NCBI GenBank assembly: GCA_046294625.1
Contig: JBKBKN010000005.1
Location: forward strand, 62,001 to 126,000
From: JBKBKN01 sp046294625
GTDB lineage: Bacteria; Bacteroidota; Bacteroidia; M30B66
Reading direction: 5' to 3'
Length of the DNA stretch: 64,000 bases
Shown here: positions 1-8,489 of the stretch, piece by piece
Layout of the letters: each line of letters opens with the position of its first letter
Position numbering within the stretch: the first letter of the stretch is position 1
The notes under the pieces: model-generated
Told to the model about the DNA's origin: nothing
Database searches by the model: none
Seen by the model: only the letters and a program-made list of their open reading frames with translations
Made by a program: the position numbers and the translations under genes

Positions 1-801
1 GTTTTTTTATTAGCCGGTACAGCATCTATGGGAATAAAACTGCTCGATTCAGTGATACTTGGGCAATTCATTTCGCTTGATTTGGTTGGTGTTTATGCCA
101 TTGCTGCATTTATACCTACTTTTATTGAAGCCCCTGGAAATGCTTTGGATAAAATTGCCGGTCCGCGCATTGCCGATGCAATGGTAAAAAAAGATCAACA
201 AGAAGTTCTCAAAATCTATGCTTTATCCAGCCGCTATTTGTTTGCATTTGGCGCATTATTGTTTCTTTTAGTTAACTTAAATATCGTTGATTTATTAGGT
301 TTTTTGCCACCCATCTATGGGCAAGGGGCAGAGGTGGTTTCCATTTTAAGTCTGAGTGCTTTATTCAATTTGATTACAGGCTCTAACAATGCATTGGTAT
401 TCAACTCCGATCGATTTTATTGGGGGGTTATCATACTCATTAGCATCGCTCTATGCACGCTTGGCTTGCTTTATATATTAATACCAAGGTTAGGAATTGA
501 AGGTGCTGCGTGGGCTGTTTGCATCTCAAGCATTGTTTACAATCTTTTTAAACTTATTTTTATCAGAATTCGGTTTGGTTTGCAGCCATTTGGTCGATAT
601 ACGGTGGTGACTTTTGTTAGTTTGGTTCTGCTTTACGTGATTGGTTTGTTACTGCCATTCCATTTTCACCCTGTGGTGAATATTTTGCTTCGATCATTGC
701 TCATCGGTGCGTCATTTATCTTTGTTATGTTTAAACTAGGCGTTTTTCCTGCTGAGTTTAGACAATTTAATTTTTCAAAATTCACAAGCAGATTAAAATA
801 A
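1..801 (+). CDS. Polysaccharide flippase (Wzx/MATE-like), C-terminal part
   Basis: The reading frame is open from the first base of the window, so the N-terminus lies outside. The visible ~266 residues form about seven hydrophobic segments with short polar loops, including a charged helix (residues AMVKKDQQEVLKIYALSSRY) between membrane segments. This layout is typical of the C-terminal half of the MOP-superfamily lipopolysaccharide/O-antigen flippases (polysaccharide biosynthesis C-terminal domain). The inferred role is to move lipid-linked glycans across the inner membrane. It ends about 100 bases before the next gene. That spacer holds a 6-bp inverted repeat (833-838 with 845-850) without a clear T-tract. 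The family is judged from hydropathy and general composition, so the substrate is unknown. Confidence 0.72.
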   Translation, partial: VFLLAGTASMGIKLLDSVILGQFISLDLVGVYAIAAFIPTFIEAPGNALDKIAGPRIADAMVKKDQQEVLKIYALSSRYLFAFGALLFLLVNLNIVDLLGFLPPIYGQGAEVVSILSLSALFNLITGSNNALVFNSDRFYWGVIILISIALCTLGLLYILIPRLGIEGAAWAVCISSIVYNLFKLIFIRIRFGLQPFGRYTVVTFVSLVLLYVIGLLLPFHFHPVVNILLRSLLIGASFIFVMFKLGVFPAEFRQFNFSKFTSRLK

Positions 802-904
802 TTGGCTATTTGAAACAATTGAACAAAAACAAGCAAACTTTCCTGTTTGCCAATTACCTTCTTTGTTTTAAATAGTCTTTATTTGCCAGCAAATTGATTT
901 TACC

Positions 905-1312
905 ATGTATCAGTTCGATTTACAGATAAGAGTGCGATACGCCGAAACAGACCAAATGGGTTTTGTGTACTACGGAAACTACGCCACCTATTTTGAAGTT
1001 GCGCGGGTGGAATTACTACGCTCGCTAGGTGTAACCTACAAGTCGTTTGAAGAAATGGGAGTGATGATGCCTATCACCGAATATTCCATAAAATACATCA
1101 AACCAGCCTATTATGATGATCTGCTGACCATTCGAACCACTCTAACCGAAATGCCTGGTAAGCGGATTTTCTTCCATTACGAAACTTATAACGAAGCAAA
1201 CGTATTATTAAATAAAGCCACCACACATCTTGCTTTCATCAGCGCAACTACCAAACGCCCGATTGATCCACCGGAGATTCTTTTGGAGAAGCTTCAATCC
1301 TTCTTCTCTTAA
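905..1312 (+). CDS. Acyl-CoA thioesterase, YbgC/4HBT hotdog family
   Basis: A 135-residue single-domain hotdog thioesterase, the usual length for the family. Near the N-terminus it has the diagnostic segment RYAETDQMGFVYYGNYATYF: the Asp at about residue 16 is the catalytic acid of YbgC/4-hydroxybenzoyl-CoA thioesterases, and the following GxVYYGNY is the active-site loop. It should hydrolyse acyl-CoA thioesters in the cytoplasm; the natural substrate cannot be read from sequence. Its stop lies 31 bases before the DUF4294 gene and both are on the same strand, so co-transcription with the next two genes is likely. The family call is firm and the substrate is open. Confidence 0.9.
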   Translation: MYQFDLQIRVRYAETDQMGFVYYGNYATYFEVARVELLRSLGVTYKSFEEMGVMMPITEYSIKYIKPAYYDDLLTIRTTLTEMPGKRIFFHYETYNEANVLLNKATTHLAFISATTKRPIDPPEILLEKLQSFFS

Positions 1313-1343
1313 CTTTGGTATGCTAATTGAGTGGATAATATAC

Positions 1344-1970
1344 ATGCCCAAGCATTTCTTCTTCATTTCATTTTTATTTTCGTTCAGTTTGAATGCTCAA
1401 ATTCACATACTCGCTCCGGAAAAGATTTTGGATGGAGACAAGGAAGTGGGTTATAAAGTGAGCTATTTGATCATTGATGGCGATACTGTGCCTGTGGTTA
1501 ATCTGCGAGCAGCTGAAATTAAGGCTGACAGACTATTTTCTTCAAAAAGAGAAGAACGTAAATGGAGTCGATTGAAAAGAGATGTGGCCAAAGTATATCC
1601 CTATGCCAAAGTTGCCGGCCGAAGACTAGAAGAATATAACAACCAAATGATTGGGATGTCGGAACGTGAACGTAAGAAGATGATGGAGAAAGTGGAAGAA
1701 GATATTAAAAAAGAATTTGAGAAAGATATCCGCAACATGACGCTCAATCAGGGAAGAATTCTTATTAAACTGATTGACCGAGAAACCGGTAAAACATCGT
1801 TCAGTTTGGTGAAAGAGTTGAGGGGAGGTTTTCAGGCCTTTTTTTGGCAATCGCTCGCTCGCTTTTTTGGCACCGATCTCAAATCAGAATATGATCCCAA
1901 TAAATATCCTGAAGACCGGCTGATTGAAGATATTGTGATTTCAATTGAAAACGGCACTTTTCAGAATTAG
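1344..1970 (+). CDS. DUF4294 domain-containing exported protein
   Basis: A longer open frame starts at 1230 inside the thioesterase gene, but the ATG at 1344 begins a normal signal peptide (MPKHFFFISFLFSFSLNAQ), so that start is chosen (208 residues). The mature part matches the Bacteroidota DUF4294 family as I know it: a core KVYPYAKVAGRRLEEYN, then a charged helix rich in Glu and Lys, then TLNQGRILIKLIDRETG, the RGGFQAFFWQ segment and LKSEYDPNKYPEDRLIED. Function is unknown. The signal peptide places it in the periplasm or envelope. It stops 7 bases before the SRAP gene, so the two are probably on one transcript, although a functional link between them is not obvious. Confidence 0.85.
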   Translation: MPKHFFFISFLFSFSLNAQIHILAPEKILDGDKEVGYKVSYLIIDGDTVPVVNLRAAEIKADRLFSSKREERKWSRLKRDVAKVYPYAKVAGRRLEEYNNQMIGMSERERKKMMEKVEEDIKKEFEKDIRNMTLNQGRILIKLIDRETGKTSFSLVKELRGGFQAFFWQSLARFFGTDLKSEYDPNKYPEDRLIEDIVISIENGTFQN

Positions 1971-1977
1971 TTAAGTT

Positions 1978-2577
1978 ATGTGTGGAAGATATACGCTGGC
2001 CGGAAAACCGATTGATCTTGAAAAGCATTTCAGAGCAAAGTTGAAAGAAGACATCATTTTCGATATGGCGAATATTGCGCCTACGATGATTGTTCCCGTA
2101 ATATATGACGACAATAAAAACGAAATTTTGCCGGCAAAATGGGGTATGCGACCACCCTGGGATCGAAATCCGGAAAGCAAGTTTAAACCTTTGATTAATC
2201 TTCGCGATGACAGCTTAATGCAAAAACCATTTATGCGAAGGATGCTGAAAAAAAGATGCATCATATTGGCTAGTGGATTCTACGAGTGGACAGGGGAGAA
2301 GGGACATAAACAGGCTCATCTTATTACGTTGACTAATGATCTTTTTATCGGATTTGCCGGTCTTTGGCAAGAAGAAGTGAGGCTAAATGGAGAACAGATT
2401 CGCTCGTGCGCCATCATCACCACCATTCCCAATAAAGTGGTCGAAAAAATTCACAATCGTATGCCAGTTATAGTTCCTCCACATTTATATGACGATTGGT
2501 TGAATGGCATGTCAGAAACTATGTTTTTTAGACCTTACAATCCGGAAAATATGAAAGTGGTGGAAGCAGAGTTATAA
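1978..2577 (+). CDS. SRAP family protein (YedK/HMCES type)
   Basis: A 199-residue protein of the SOS response-associated peptidase family, which crosslinks to abasic sites in single-stranded DNA and shields them. It starts MCGRYTL, so after Met removal Cys2 becomes the N-terminal nucleophile that forms the thiazolidine link. The other active-site residues are at the expected places: Asn74 in INLRDD, Glu103 in GFYEW and His159 in IHNRMPVIV. These correspond to Cys2, Asn75, Glu105 and His160 of E. coli YedK. The usual ARAET motif is here replaced by NLRDD, a variant I believe is tolerated. Last gene of the 905-2577 run. It should be active in the cytoplasm. Confidence 0.93.
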   Translation: MCGRYTLAGKPIDLEKHFRAKLKEDIIFDMANIAPTMIVPVIYDDNKNEILPAKWGMRPPWDRNPESKFKPLINLRDDSLMQKPFMRRMLKKRCIILASGFYEWTGEKGHKQAHLITLTNDLFIGFAGLWQEEVRLNGEQIRSCAIITTIPNKVVEKIHNRMPVIVPPHLYDDWLNGMSETMFFRPYNPENMKVVEAEL

Positions 2578-2612
2578 TGTCAAAGCCATCAAGAGCTAAA
2601 TTAATAAATTAA

Positions 2613-4997
2613 CTATTTATCTGTAAAATTCTTTTCTGCATTAATGATATTATTGATTCCGCGCAAAATGGAATCAGGTGTAAAGGAAATGGTATCAATA
2701 TTCATTTTAATTAATAATTCCGCAAAATCGAGATGATCGCTAGGGGCTTGACCGCAATGACCTATTTTCACTCCTGCCAATTTTGCTTTAGTAATTACCT
2801 TTTCCAACATTTTCAATTCAGCCGAATTATGCTCATCAAACAAATCCATGATTAAAGACGAATCACAATCAATTCTTAATGTGAGCTGAGTGAGGCCATT
2901 TGATCCTATTGAAAATCCATCAAATATTTTTGCAAATTCTTCAGCCAGAATTACATTGCTGGGTATTTCGGCCATCACATAAATTTCAAGACCATTCTCG
3001 CCTTTTTTCAAGCCATATTCTTCCATCACCTGCAATACTTATTTACCTTCTTCTATGGTGCGGCAAAATGGAATCATCAATTTTACATTGGTTAATCCAA
3101 GTTCATCTCTAACCTGTCGCATCGCTTCGCATTCCATACCAAAACCTTCCCTGTATTTTTCATGATAATAGCGCGAAGCGCCTTTGAAACCTAGCATTGG
3201 ATTCTTTTCTTCCGGTTCAAATAAGCGTCCGCCGATAAGCTGGGCATATTCATTGGTTTTAAAATCGCTCATTCGAACAATTACATCTTTCGGGTAAAAC
3301 GCTGCTGCAACCATTGCAACAGATTCTCTCAATCTATCTATGAAATAGGCTTTTTTATTTCTGTATTTTCCCGTGATTGCTTCAATGGCTTTACGCTCGT
3401 TCGACTCAGCTAACTGATCAGATTGAGCCAATGCCATTTGATGAATCCGAATTGCATTACTGATAATAAATTCCATCCGAAACAAACCAACCCCTTGGTT
3501 GGGTAATTGAGCTAGACTCATTGCCTTGTCAGGGTTTGCAAGTATAAACATGGGCTTGGTTTTAGTTTCCGTATAGCTTTGCATCGAAATTTCTTGCAAG
3601 TCCCAATCTAACTTCCCTTCGAATATTTGGCCTTCATCTCCCTGTGCGCAGCTCACCGTGATGATTTGCCCCTCGCTGATCGTATCTGTAGCATTGCCCG
3701 TTCCCACCACAGCATGTATCCCCAATTCTCTCGCCACTATAGATGCATGGCTTGTTCGACCACCCTTATTAGTGACGATACATTCTGCTTTTCTAAGCAA
3801 GGCGTTCCAATCTGGATTGGTAATTTCGGCATCTATGATATCGCCTTGCTGCACCTTAAATGCATCGGCCAAACTATTAACAATCACCGCCCTGCCATTA
3901 GCAATAGCCTTGCCTACTGCTTTTCCTTTGCATAGCAATTTCGTTGTCGATTTTAATTTATATTCTTTGATAGATTCCTTGGATTCTGACCGATGCACTG
4001 TTTCTGGTCTTGCCTGACCGATAAATTATTTATTGCTTAATCCATCCTTGGCCCATTCTATATCCATAGGCATACGATAATGCTGCTCTATGATATAACA
4101 TCATTTTGCCAGAATTTTGGCTTCTTCACCTGTTAAAACAAAACTGACTTGCTCTTCGTGTGTGGTTGGTATATTTTTCGCCGGTCTGCTTGCTAATTCA
4201 GCGGCATCGTAAATCATCTTGAATTCTTCGACTCTTGTTTTATGAAAAAATAGGGACTTCTTGTTTTGTTGAAGCGCAGGCTTGAAAACATAAAATTCAT
4301 TGGGACTAACAGCACCTTGAACCACATTTTCGTCTAATCCCCAAGCACTGGTCATGTACATAATATTTTTCGCGCCATTTTCTGGCTCGATGGTGAAGCA
4401 AACGCCTGCAGCGCTTAAATCTGATCTGACCATTAATTAAACACCGACAGAGAGCAAAACATTCATGTGCTCAAAACCATTATCGATCCGATATTTAATT
4501 GCTCGATTGTTAAACAATGAAATATAGCAGCGCTTAACAGCTTCGAGAAAAGCTTCTGCTCCATGAATATTTAGAAAACTATCGTGCTGACCTGCAAAAC
4601 TCGCATCAGGAAGATCTTCGGCAGTTGCACTGCTGCGGACAGCTACCGAAGGTTCTTCATTGCTTTCAATCAGTGAAAGGTAAGACACAGTGATTTCATT
4701 TTTAATCGATTCAGGAATCTTTCCTGATGCCATCCATTCTCTGCAAACTAATCCAATCTCATGGAGATTTGATAAATTCGCAACATCCAGTTTTGCAAGG
4801 TTTTCGGTTAAGGCTCGTCCAAGTTTATTCTCATCAAGATATGCTTGATAAGTTTTTGCACTTATTGCATAACCATCCGGAACAGCGATTCCTTTAGATT
4901 TCAATGAATAAATCATTTCACCCAAAGAAGCATTTATACCACCAACGATAGCTTCATCGCTATTTCTAATTTTGTGTAACGGGATACAATAGTGCAT
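2613..4997 (-). pseudogene. ppsA: Phosphoenolpyruvate synthase, broken by four in-frame stops
   Basis: Read from the ATG at 4997 this is a full-length PEP synthase (about 794 codons; the enzyme makes PEP from pyruvate and ATP for gluconeogenesis). Four stop codons fall in one unbroken frame: TAA 4437-4439 (LSVGV*LMVRSD, where relatives have Gln), TGA 4101-4103 (ILAK*CYIIEQHY, relatives Trp), TAA 4026-4028 (SNK*FIGQARPETV, relatives Leu) and TAA 3039-3041 (RTIEEGK*VLQVMEEYGL, relatives Lys or similar). No frameshift separates the pieces. The order is ATP-grasp domain, swivel domain with the phosphorylated His in GGRTSHASI, and PEP-binding barrel with RMEF, VRMSDFKTNEY and GHCGQAPSDH. Missense changes hit conserved sites too: GGKNASLG reads GGINASLG (codon 4935-4937 ATA) and GLGENVVQG reads GLDENVVQG. 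Most likely a decaying pseudogene; clustered sequencing error is less likely. Confidence 0.88.
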
Positions 4998-5030
4998 AAT
5001 TGTTAAGGCTTTATCATGCAACATTGCGAA

Positions 5031-5062
5031 TTATTCATGATGAATAAAATGATATTAATCAT
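5031..5062. promoter_or_regulatory. Tandem palindromes between ppsA remnant and membrane-protein gene
   Basis: The 154-base spacer between the divergent ppsA remnant and the gene at 5152 holds two neighbouring dyads. The first (5031-5047) is TTATTCAT-G-ATGAATAA, a perfect 8-bp inverted repeat around one base. The second (5049-5062) is ATGAT-ATTA-ATCAT, whose TGAT-N4-ATCA core resembles CRP/FNR-family sites. Inference: operator(s) for one or both divergent genes. No T-tract follows, so they are not terminators. Confidence 0.4.
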
Positions 5063-5151
5063 GCAGCTTGATGAAACCGATAAATTAATCTCACAGAGAT
5101 TTGTCAATTATTAGGGAAAACCTATTTTTGAAGCCATTAAGTGTAAATCTA

Positions 5152-6114
5152 ATGGAGTATGTAGAGCAAGCTGAAGTTAGAGAAATTTCACCTGAGAAGG
5201 AAAGGAATAACAGGATTATCAATGCTTGTGTTGCTTACCTTATTGCGTATGTCACTTTGTCTGTATTGTTCCACGTTATCACTGGTTTTTTAGCTTATAA
5301 ATTTTATCTTCATCCAAAAGTCTATTATTTTAAAATTGAGTTTTTGAGTAATTTCGAACAGTGGACGCAAGAAAGAGTTAATAAAACATTCGCACCGGCA
5401 ATTATTTTATACACCCTAGTAGGAGTTTCAATCTTATTCTTNNNNNNNNNNNNNNNNNNNNNNNNNNNNNNNNNNNNNNNNNNNNNNNNNNNNNNNNNNN
5501 NNNNNNNNNNNNNNNNNNNNNNNNNNNNNNNNNNNNNNNNACAAAGAGCATTCAAAAAAAGACCAGGCTTATTAAAAATGATCATGCTTTGGATAGGCAT
5601 CCATTCTTTGAATACAGTTATTGCGCATGCCTTACTCACACCGATGGAAATAAAAACGAGCCTTAACTTCACCATGCTCACGGCCTATCAATATTGGGAA
5701 GATCAGTCTAAACTCACCTTATCTGTATTTACGCTGTTTTTTCCTTTTATCATCGGAAATTTTGTTGCTAAACCATTTGTTCAGCTTGCCAATACTACAC
5801 AACTGATTCACAAAAACCTAAACCGAATCACTTTTTTGTTTCAGATTGTGCTTATTCCTTACCTATTAGGCACTGTAATTCAATTCATATATTTTGCTGG
5901 TTCTGAGTCCGTTTATAATGCAGCTTATGCCATTACGCTGTTTGTAATCGTCTTTTCTATATTTCTTTATGCCATGAGAAATAAAATGATTATGGTATAC
6001 AGACTGCCGGAAAGACCTGAGATTAACAATAAATTATTGATTGGTTTGATATTATTTATGATCTTTTTGAAACTATCACCATTAAACTCGGGACTCGTAT
6101 TACATCTTCAATAA
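5152..6114 (+). CDS. Multi-pass membrane protein of unknown function (contains N gap)
   Basis: I do not recognise a family. An upstream in-frame TTG at 5101 could start the frame, but the ATG at 5152 gives a protein beginning MEYVEQAEVREISPEK, a cytosolic acidic lead before the first membrane segment, and is preferred. About 30 residues in, hydrophobic stretches follow: one or two before residue 60, one running into the 99-N gap (5442-5540), and at least five after it, ending in a hydrophobic tail. The gap length is a multiple of three and the frame is kept, but this may be chance because N runs are often estimates. It is transcribed divergently from the ppsA remnant and shares its upstream palindromes. 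Confidence 0.6.
   Translation: MEYVEQAEVREISPEKERNNRIINACVAYLIAYVTLSVLFHVITGFLAYKFYLHPKVYYFKIEFLSNFEQWTQERVNKTFAPAIILYTLVGVSILFXXXXXXXXXXXXXXXXXXXXXXXXXXXXXXXXXXQRAFKKRPGLLKMIMLWIGIHSLNTVIAHALLTPMEIKTSLNFTMLTAYQYWEDQSKLTLSVFTLFFPFIIGNFVAKPFVQLANTTQLIHKNLNRITFLFQIVLIPYLLGTVIQFIYFAGSESVYNAAYAITLFVIVFSIFLYAMRNKMIMVYRLPERPEINNKLLIGLILFMIFLKLSPLNSGLVLHLQ
5442..5540. other. Assembly gap (99 N)
   Basis: A run of 99 undetermined bases inside the membrane-protein gene. It marks a scaffold join, and its true length is unknown. Confidence 0.99.
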
Positions 6115-6192
6115 ATTTGCCAAACGGAGAAACAAAAAATACAGCTTATTTCAGTTCACGCAATAATTTAATTTAAAAAAAAAATAAAAACT

Positions 6193-6720
6193 ATGAGACA
6201 TTTGACCAAGATTTTCGGTGCCATCGTCCTTTTGACACTTCTGTCATGTTCAAGTTCTGCAGATCGCAGATTCGAGTTTAGCTACACAACTGATTTCATG
6301 GTCAATGAATTTGAAATCTTTGAAGGAGTGCCTGCTACTCTGGCAAATATTAATTTTGGAGACGCATTGAACGAAAAACTTAAGTCCGAAGGAACGAGTT
6401 TAGAGAAGCTACATGATGTTAAATTATCTAAAGTAATTATCAGCATAAATGATAGCTTGATCACCTTTGCCGATCTTAATAATTTTAAACTCGAAGCAGT
6501 TGGAAAGGGAGAAAAAGCCACGATGAGAACTATAGGAAATATCAACGATGCAGACCAGTCATTAAAAACGGTTGAATTGCTTGTGACCGGAGAAGATCTT
6601 ATTCATTATCTTAAAGATTCCGGTTTATTGTTTGTGGTAAGTGGAGAAGGAAAAAGAGATATTGAAGATGCTTTTGGAATGAAAATTGAAATGACATTTG
6701 ATATAGGAGTAAAAAACTAG
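6193..6720 (+). CDS. Predicted lipoprotein, unknown function
   Basis: 175 residues starting MRHLTKIFGAIVLLTLLSCS, a lipoprotein signal with the lipidated Cys at residue 19 (lipobox LLSC) followed by a serine run. The mature domain has no motif I recognise. It alternates short beta-prone strands with polar turns (for example KLSKVIISINDSLITFADLN and TVELLVTGEDLIHYLKDSG) and resembles a small beta-sandwich. An A-rich stretch of about 17 bases lies directly before the start. It stops 29 bases before the DUF2147 gene on the same strand, so a two-gene transcript ending at the terminator near 7232 is likely. Confidence 0.75.
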   Translation: MRHLTKIFGAIVLLTLLSCSSSADRRFEFSYTTDFMVNEFEIFEGVPATLANINFGDALNEKLKSEGTSLEKLHDVKLSKVIISINDSLITFADLNNFKLEAVGKGEKATMRTIGNINDADQSLKTVELLVTGEDLIHYLKDSGLLFVVSGEGKRDIEDAFGMKIEMTFDIGVKN

Positions 6721-6749
6721 TTGATACAAAACTTAAAACATAGCAGATT

Positions 6750-7214
6750 ATGAATAAACTTATTTTTAAAGCTATTTTCTTTGTTGGAATAATGGCTTCC
6801 CCTCTGTTTAGCACGACAATTTTTGCCCAAGAAGACGGAGATAGATTAATCGGGTTGTGGTTACCCAGCAATGAAAAAGCACGGGTTAAAGTGGAGAAGA
6901 TAGGGGATAAGTATTATGGGAGAATTGTTTGGTTGAAAGAACCCAAGGATGAAAACGGCAATGAAAAAGTGGATAAAAACAATCCGGATGAGAGTATGCG
7001 ATCTGTTAAACTATTAGGCTATCGCATGCTGAAAGATTTTGTTTACAAGGGAAAGAACAAGTGGGAAGAAGGGACTATTTATGATCCTGAGAATGGAAGC
7101 ACCTATAATTGCACCATTACCCTTATCGATGACAACACTATTGACGTGAGAGGATATATAGGTGTAAGTATGTTTGGCAGAACAGATACATGGAAACGGC
7201 TCCAAAAAAAGTAA
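6750..7214 (+). CDS. DUF2147 domain-containing secreted protein
   Basis: 154 residues with a signal peptide ending near TTIFAQ (residue ~27). The mature part is the DUF2147 fold, a small lipocalin-like beta-barrel. It opens with DRLIGLWLPSNEKARVKVEK, continues with YYGRIVWLKEP, a DP/NP-rich acidic loop, then LLGYRMLKDFVY and a closing strand GYIGVSMFGRTDTWKRL. The family is common in Bacteroidota and Proteobacteria and its function is not established. It is followed within 20 bases by a strong hairpin terminator. Confidence 0.88.
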   Translation: MNKLIFKAIFFVGIMASPLFSTTIFAQEDGDRLIGLWLPSNEKARVKVEKIGDKYYGRIVWLKEPKDENGNEKVDKNNPDESMRSVKLLGYRMLKDFVYKGKNKWEEGTIYDPENGSTYNCTITLIDDNTIDVRGYIGVSMFGRTDTWKRLQKK

Positions 7215-7231
7215 TTATGCTCACTTAACTT

Positions 7232-7270
7232 ATAGCCAGACCAGATGGTCTGGCTATTTTATTTTTTCTT
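7232..7270 (+). terminator. Rho-independent terminator after DUF2147 gene
   Basis: A perfect 12-bp stem, ATAGCCAGACCA (7232-7243) with TGGTCTGGCTAT (7246-7257), is followed by TTTATTTTTTCTT. It separates the lipoprotein/DUF2147 unit from the acyltransferase gene, whose start codon comes only a few bases later. Confidence 0.9.
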
Positions 7271-7273
7271 CTC

Positions 7274-8365
7274 TTGATTTATTACTACCTCCGAACCTTA
7301 CTTAAGCCGTTTTTCCTTTGTTATTTCCAAAGGGTTATTAATACAGGGAAACATCATATTCCAAAGGAAGGACCAATATTATTTACGGCAAACCATCCAA
7401 GTTCATTTCTTGATGGAATTGTATTGTCACTCACTCAACCACGTAAGGTTTATTTTCTAACTCGCGCTGATGTATTTAAGTATAAAATAATTGCTCTTCT
7501 TCTAAAGTCAATAGGATTAATACCAATATATCGTGCCAGGGAATTTGGGTTGGATGTAAAAAAGAACAAAGAAGTATTTGAAGCGGTCTTCAAAATATTC
7601 GATGGAGGCGGAGCTGTGTTAATTTTCCCGGAAGGTACGAGTCGACTTGACCGAAGTTTGAACGCATTTAAGAAAGGGACAGCAAGACTTGTAATGTCTT
7701 ATGCAGAGCGAAATTCATCACAACGAATGCTAAGCGTTATTCCTGTAGGGATTAATTTCTTTTCATATACTGATCATCGAGCCCCTGTGTTGATTGCATA
7801 TGGAAAGGCCGTTGATTATCAATATTTAATAAACAATGGTATTAAAAATGAGCAGGAGATTTTCCAAAAATTTAATCAATTACTCCGTGCACAGCTTTCT
7901 AACCTTGTAATCTTGGCTGAAGGTGAAAAACAATTTGCAAAACTGGATCGTGCTTTTGAAAAAATACAATTCCAAAAGAAAACGCAAATACCCACAATTG
8001 AAAAGCTAAATCAGATTGTAATCACGCATAACGATGGCTCATTAAATAATTCAGTTAGCAGCAGTAGCATTCTGTCAAGAATCCAAAAATGTCTTGAATA
8101 CCTTTTGTTTATTACATTAACTCTTGCATCTATTGTCTCTGAGCTATTGTATCGTTTATCAAAGTTCATCAACCGAAATATCCCATTGTCTAAAAAATTT
8201 CATGCATCCATTATTTTTTCATTAACTTTCACACTGACATTTATCGTTTTTACTATCATCATCATAATAGCAATTATTTGCAAAGAGTATCAATTGCTTT
8301 TACTACTACTGAGTTTACCGACTTGGCATGTCAAAAGAACTTTTCAAAGCAAAATCAAAGGTTAA
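7274..8365 (+). CDS. PlsC-type 1-acyl-glycerol-3-phosphate acyltransferase family protein
   Basis: 363 residues. No ATG is available near the N-terminus; the TTG at 7274 gives MIYYYLRTLLKPFF, the usual start of this Bacteroidota acyltransferase group, so TTG is taken as the start. The acyltransferase motif I is ANHPSSFLDG (catalytic His41, Asp47), and motif III is FPEGTSR near residue 119. The C-terminal third carries two long hydrophobic helices (roughly 275-345), so the protein is anchored in the inner membrane. The likely reaction is acyl transfer to a glycerophosphate or similar acceptor in phospholipid or lipid synthesis. The start lies directly downstream of a terminator, so it needs its own promoter, which I could not identify. 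Confidence 0.85.
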   Translation: MIYYYLRTLLKPFFLCYFQRVINTGKHHIPKEGPILFTANHPSSFLDGIVLSLTQPRKVYFLTRADVFKYKIIALLLKSIGLIPIYRAREFGLDVKKNKEVFEAVFKIFDGGGAVLIFPEGTSRLDRSLNAFKKGTARLVMSYAERNSSQRMLSVIPVGINFFSYTDHRAPVLIAYGKAVDYQYLINNGIKNEQEIFQKFNQLLRAQLSNLVILAEGEKQFAKLDRAFEKIQFQKKTQIPTIEKLNQIVITHNDGSLNNSVSSSSILSRIQKCLEYLLFITLTLASIVSELLYRLSKFINRNIPLSKKFHASIIFSLTFTLTFIVFTIIIIIAIICKEYQLLLLLLSLPTWHVKRTFQSKIKG

Positions 8366-8434
8366 ATCAAAGGAATCTTTTTCACACATTGTTGCCAAGA
8401 TAAGACTGAATGTAAATGATACATTTAGCGTGAC

Positions 8435-8465
8435 TTGAACACTTTGCATCATTTGCTTATATTTG
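8435..8465 (+). promoter_or_regulatory. Bacteroidota-type promoter for the IgGFc/PKD protein
   Basis: TTG at 8435-8437, a 20-base spacer, and TATATTTG at 8458-8465 match the Bacteroidota housekeeping sigma pattern (TTTG about 19-21 bases before TAnnTTTG). It lies 24 bases before the GTG start at 8490. Confidence 0.7.
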
Positions 8466-8489
8466 CTCAACTAATTCGGTTACAAACAA

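Noticed and set aside
1230..1343. Longer N-terminus for the DUF4294 protein
   Set aside because: It overlaps the thioesterase gene and would bury the signal peptide; the ATG at 1344 gives a normal one.
2613..4997. Stop codon reassignment or readthrough in ppsA
   Set aside because: Different stop types occur in the two broken genes, TGA, TAA and TAG end normal genes here, and conserved catalytic residues are also mutated, so decay is simpler.
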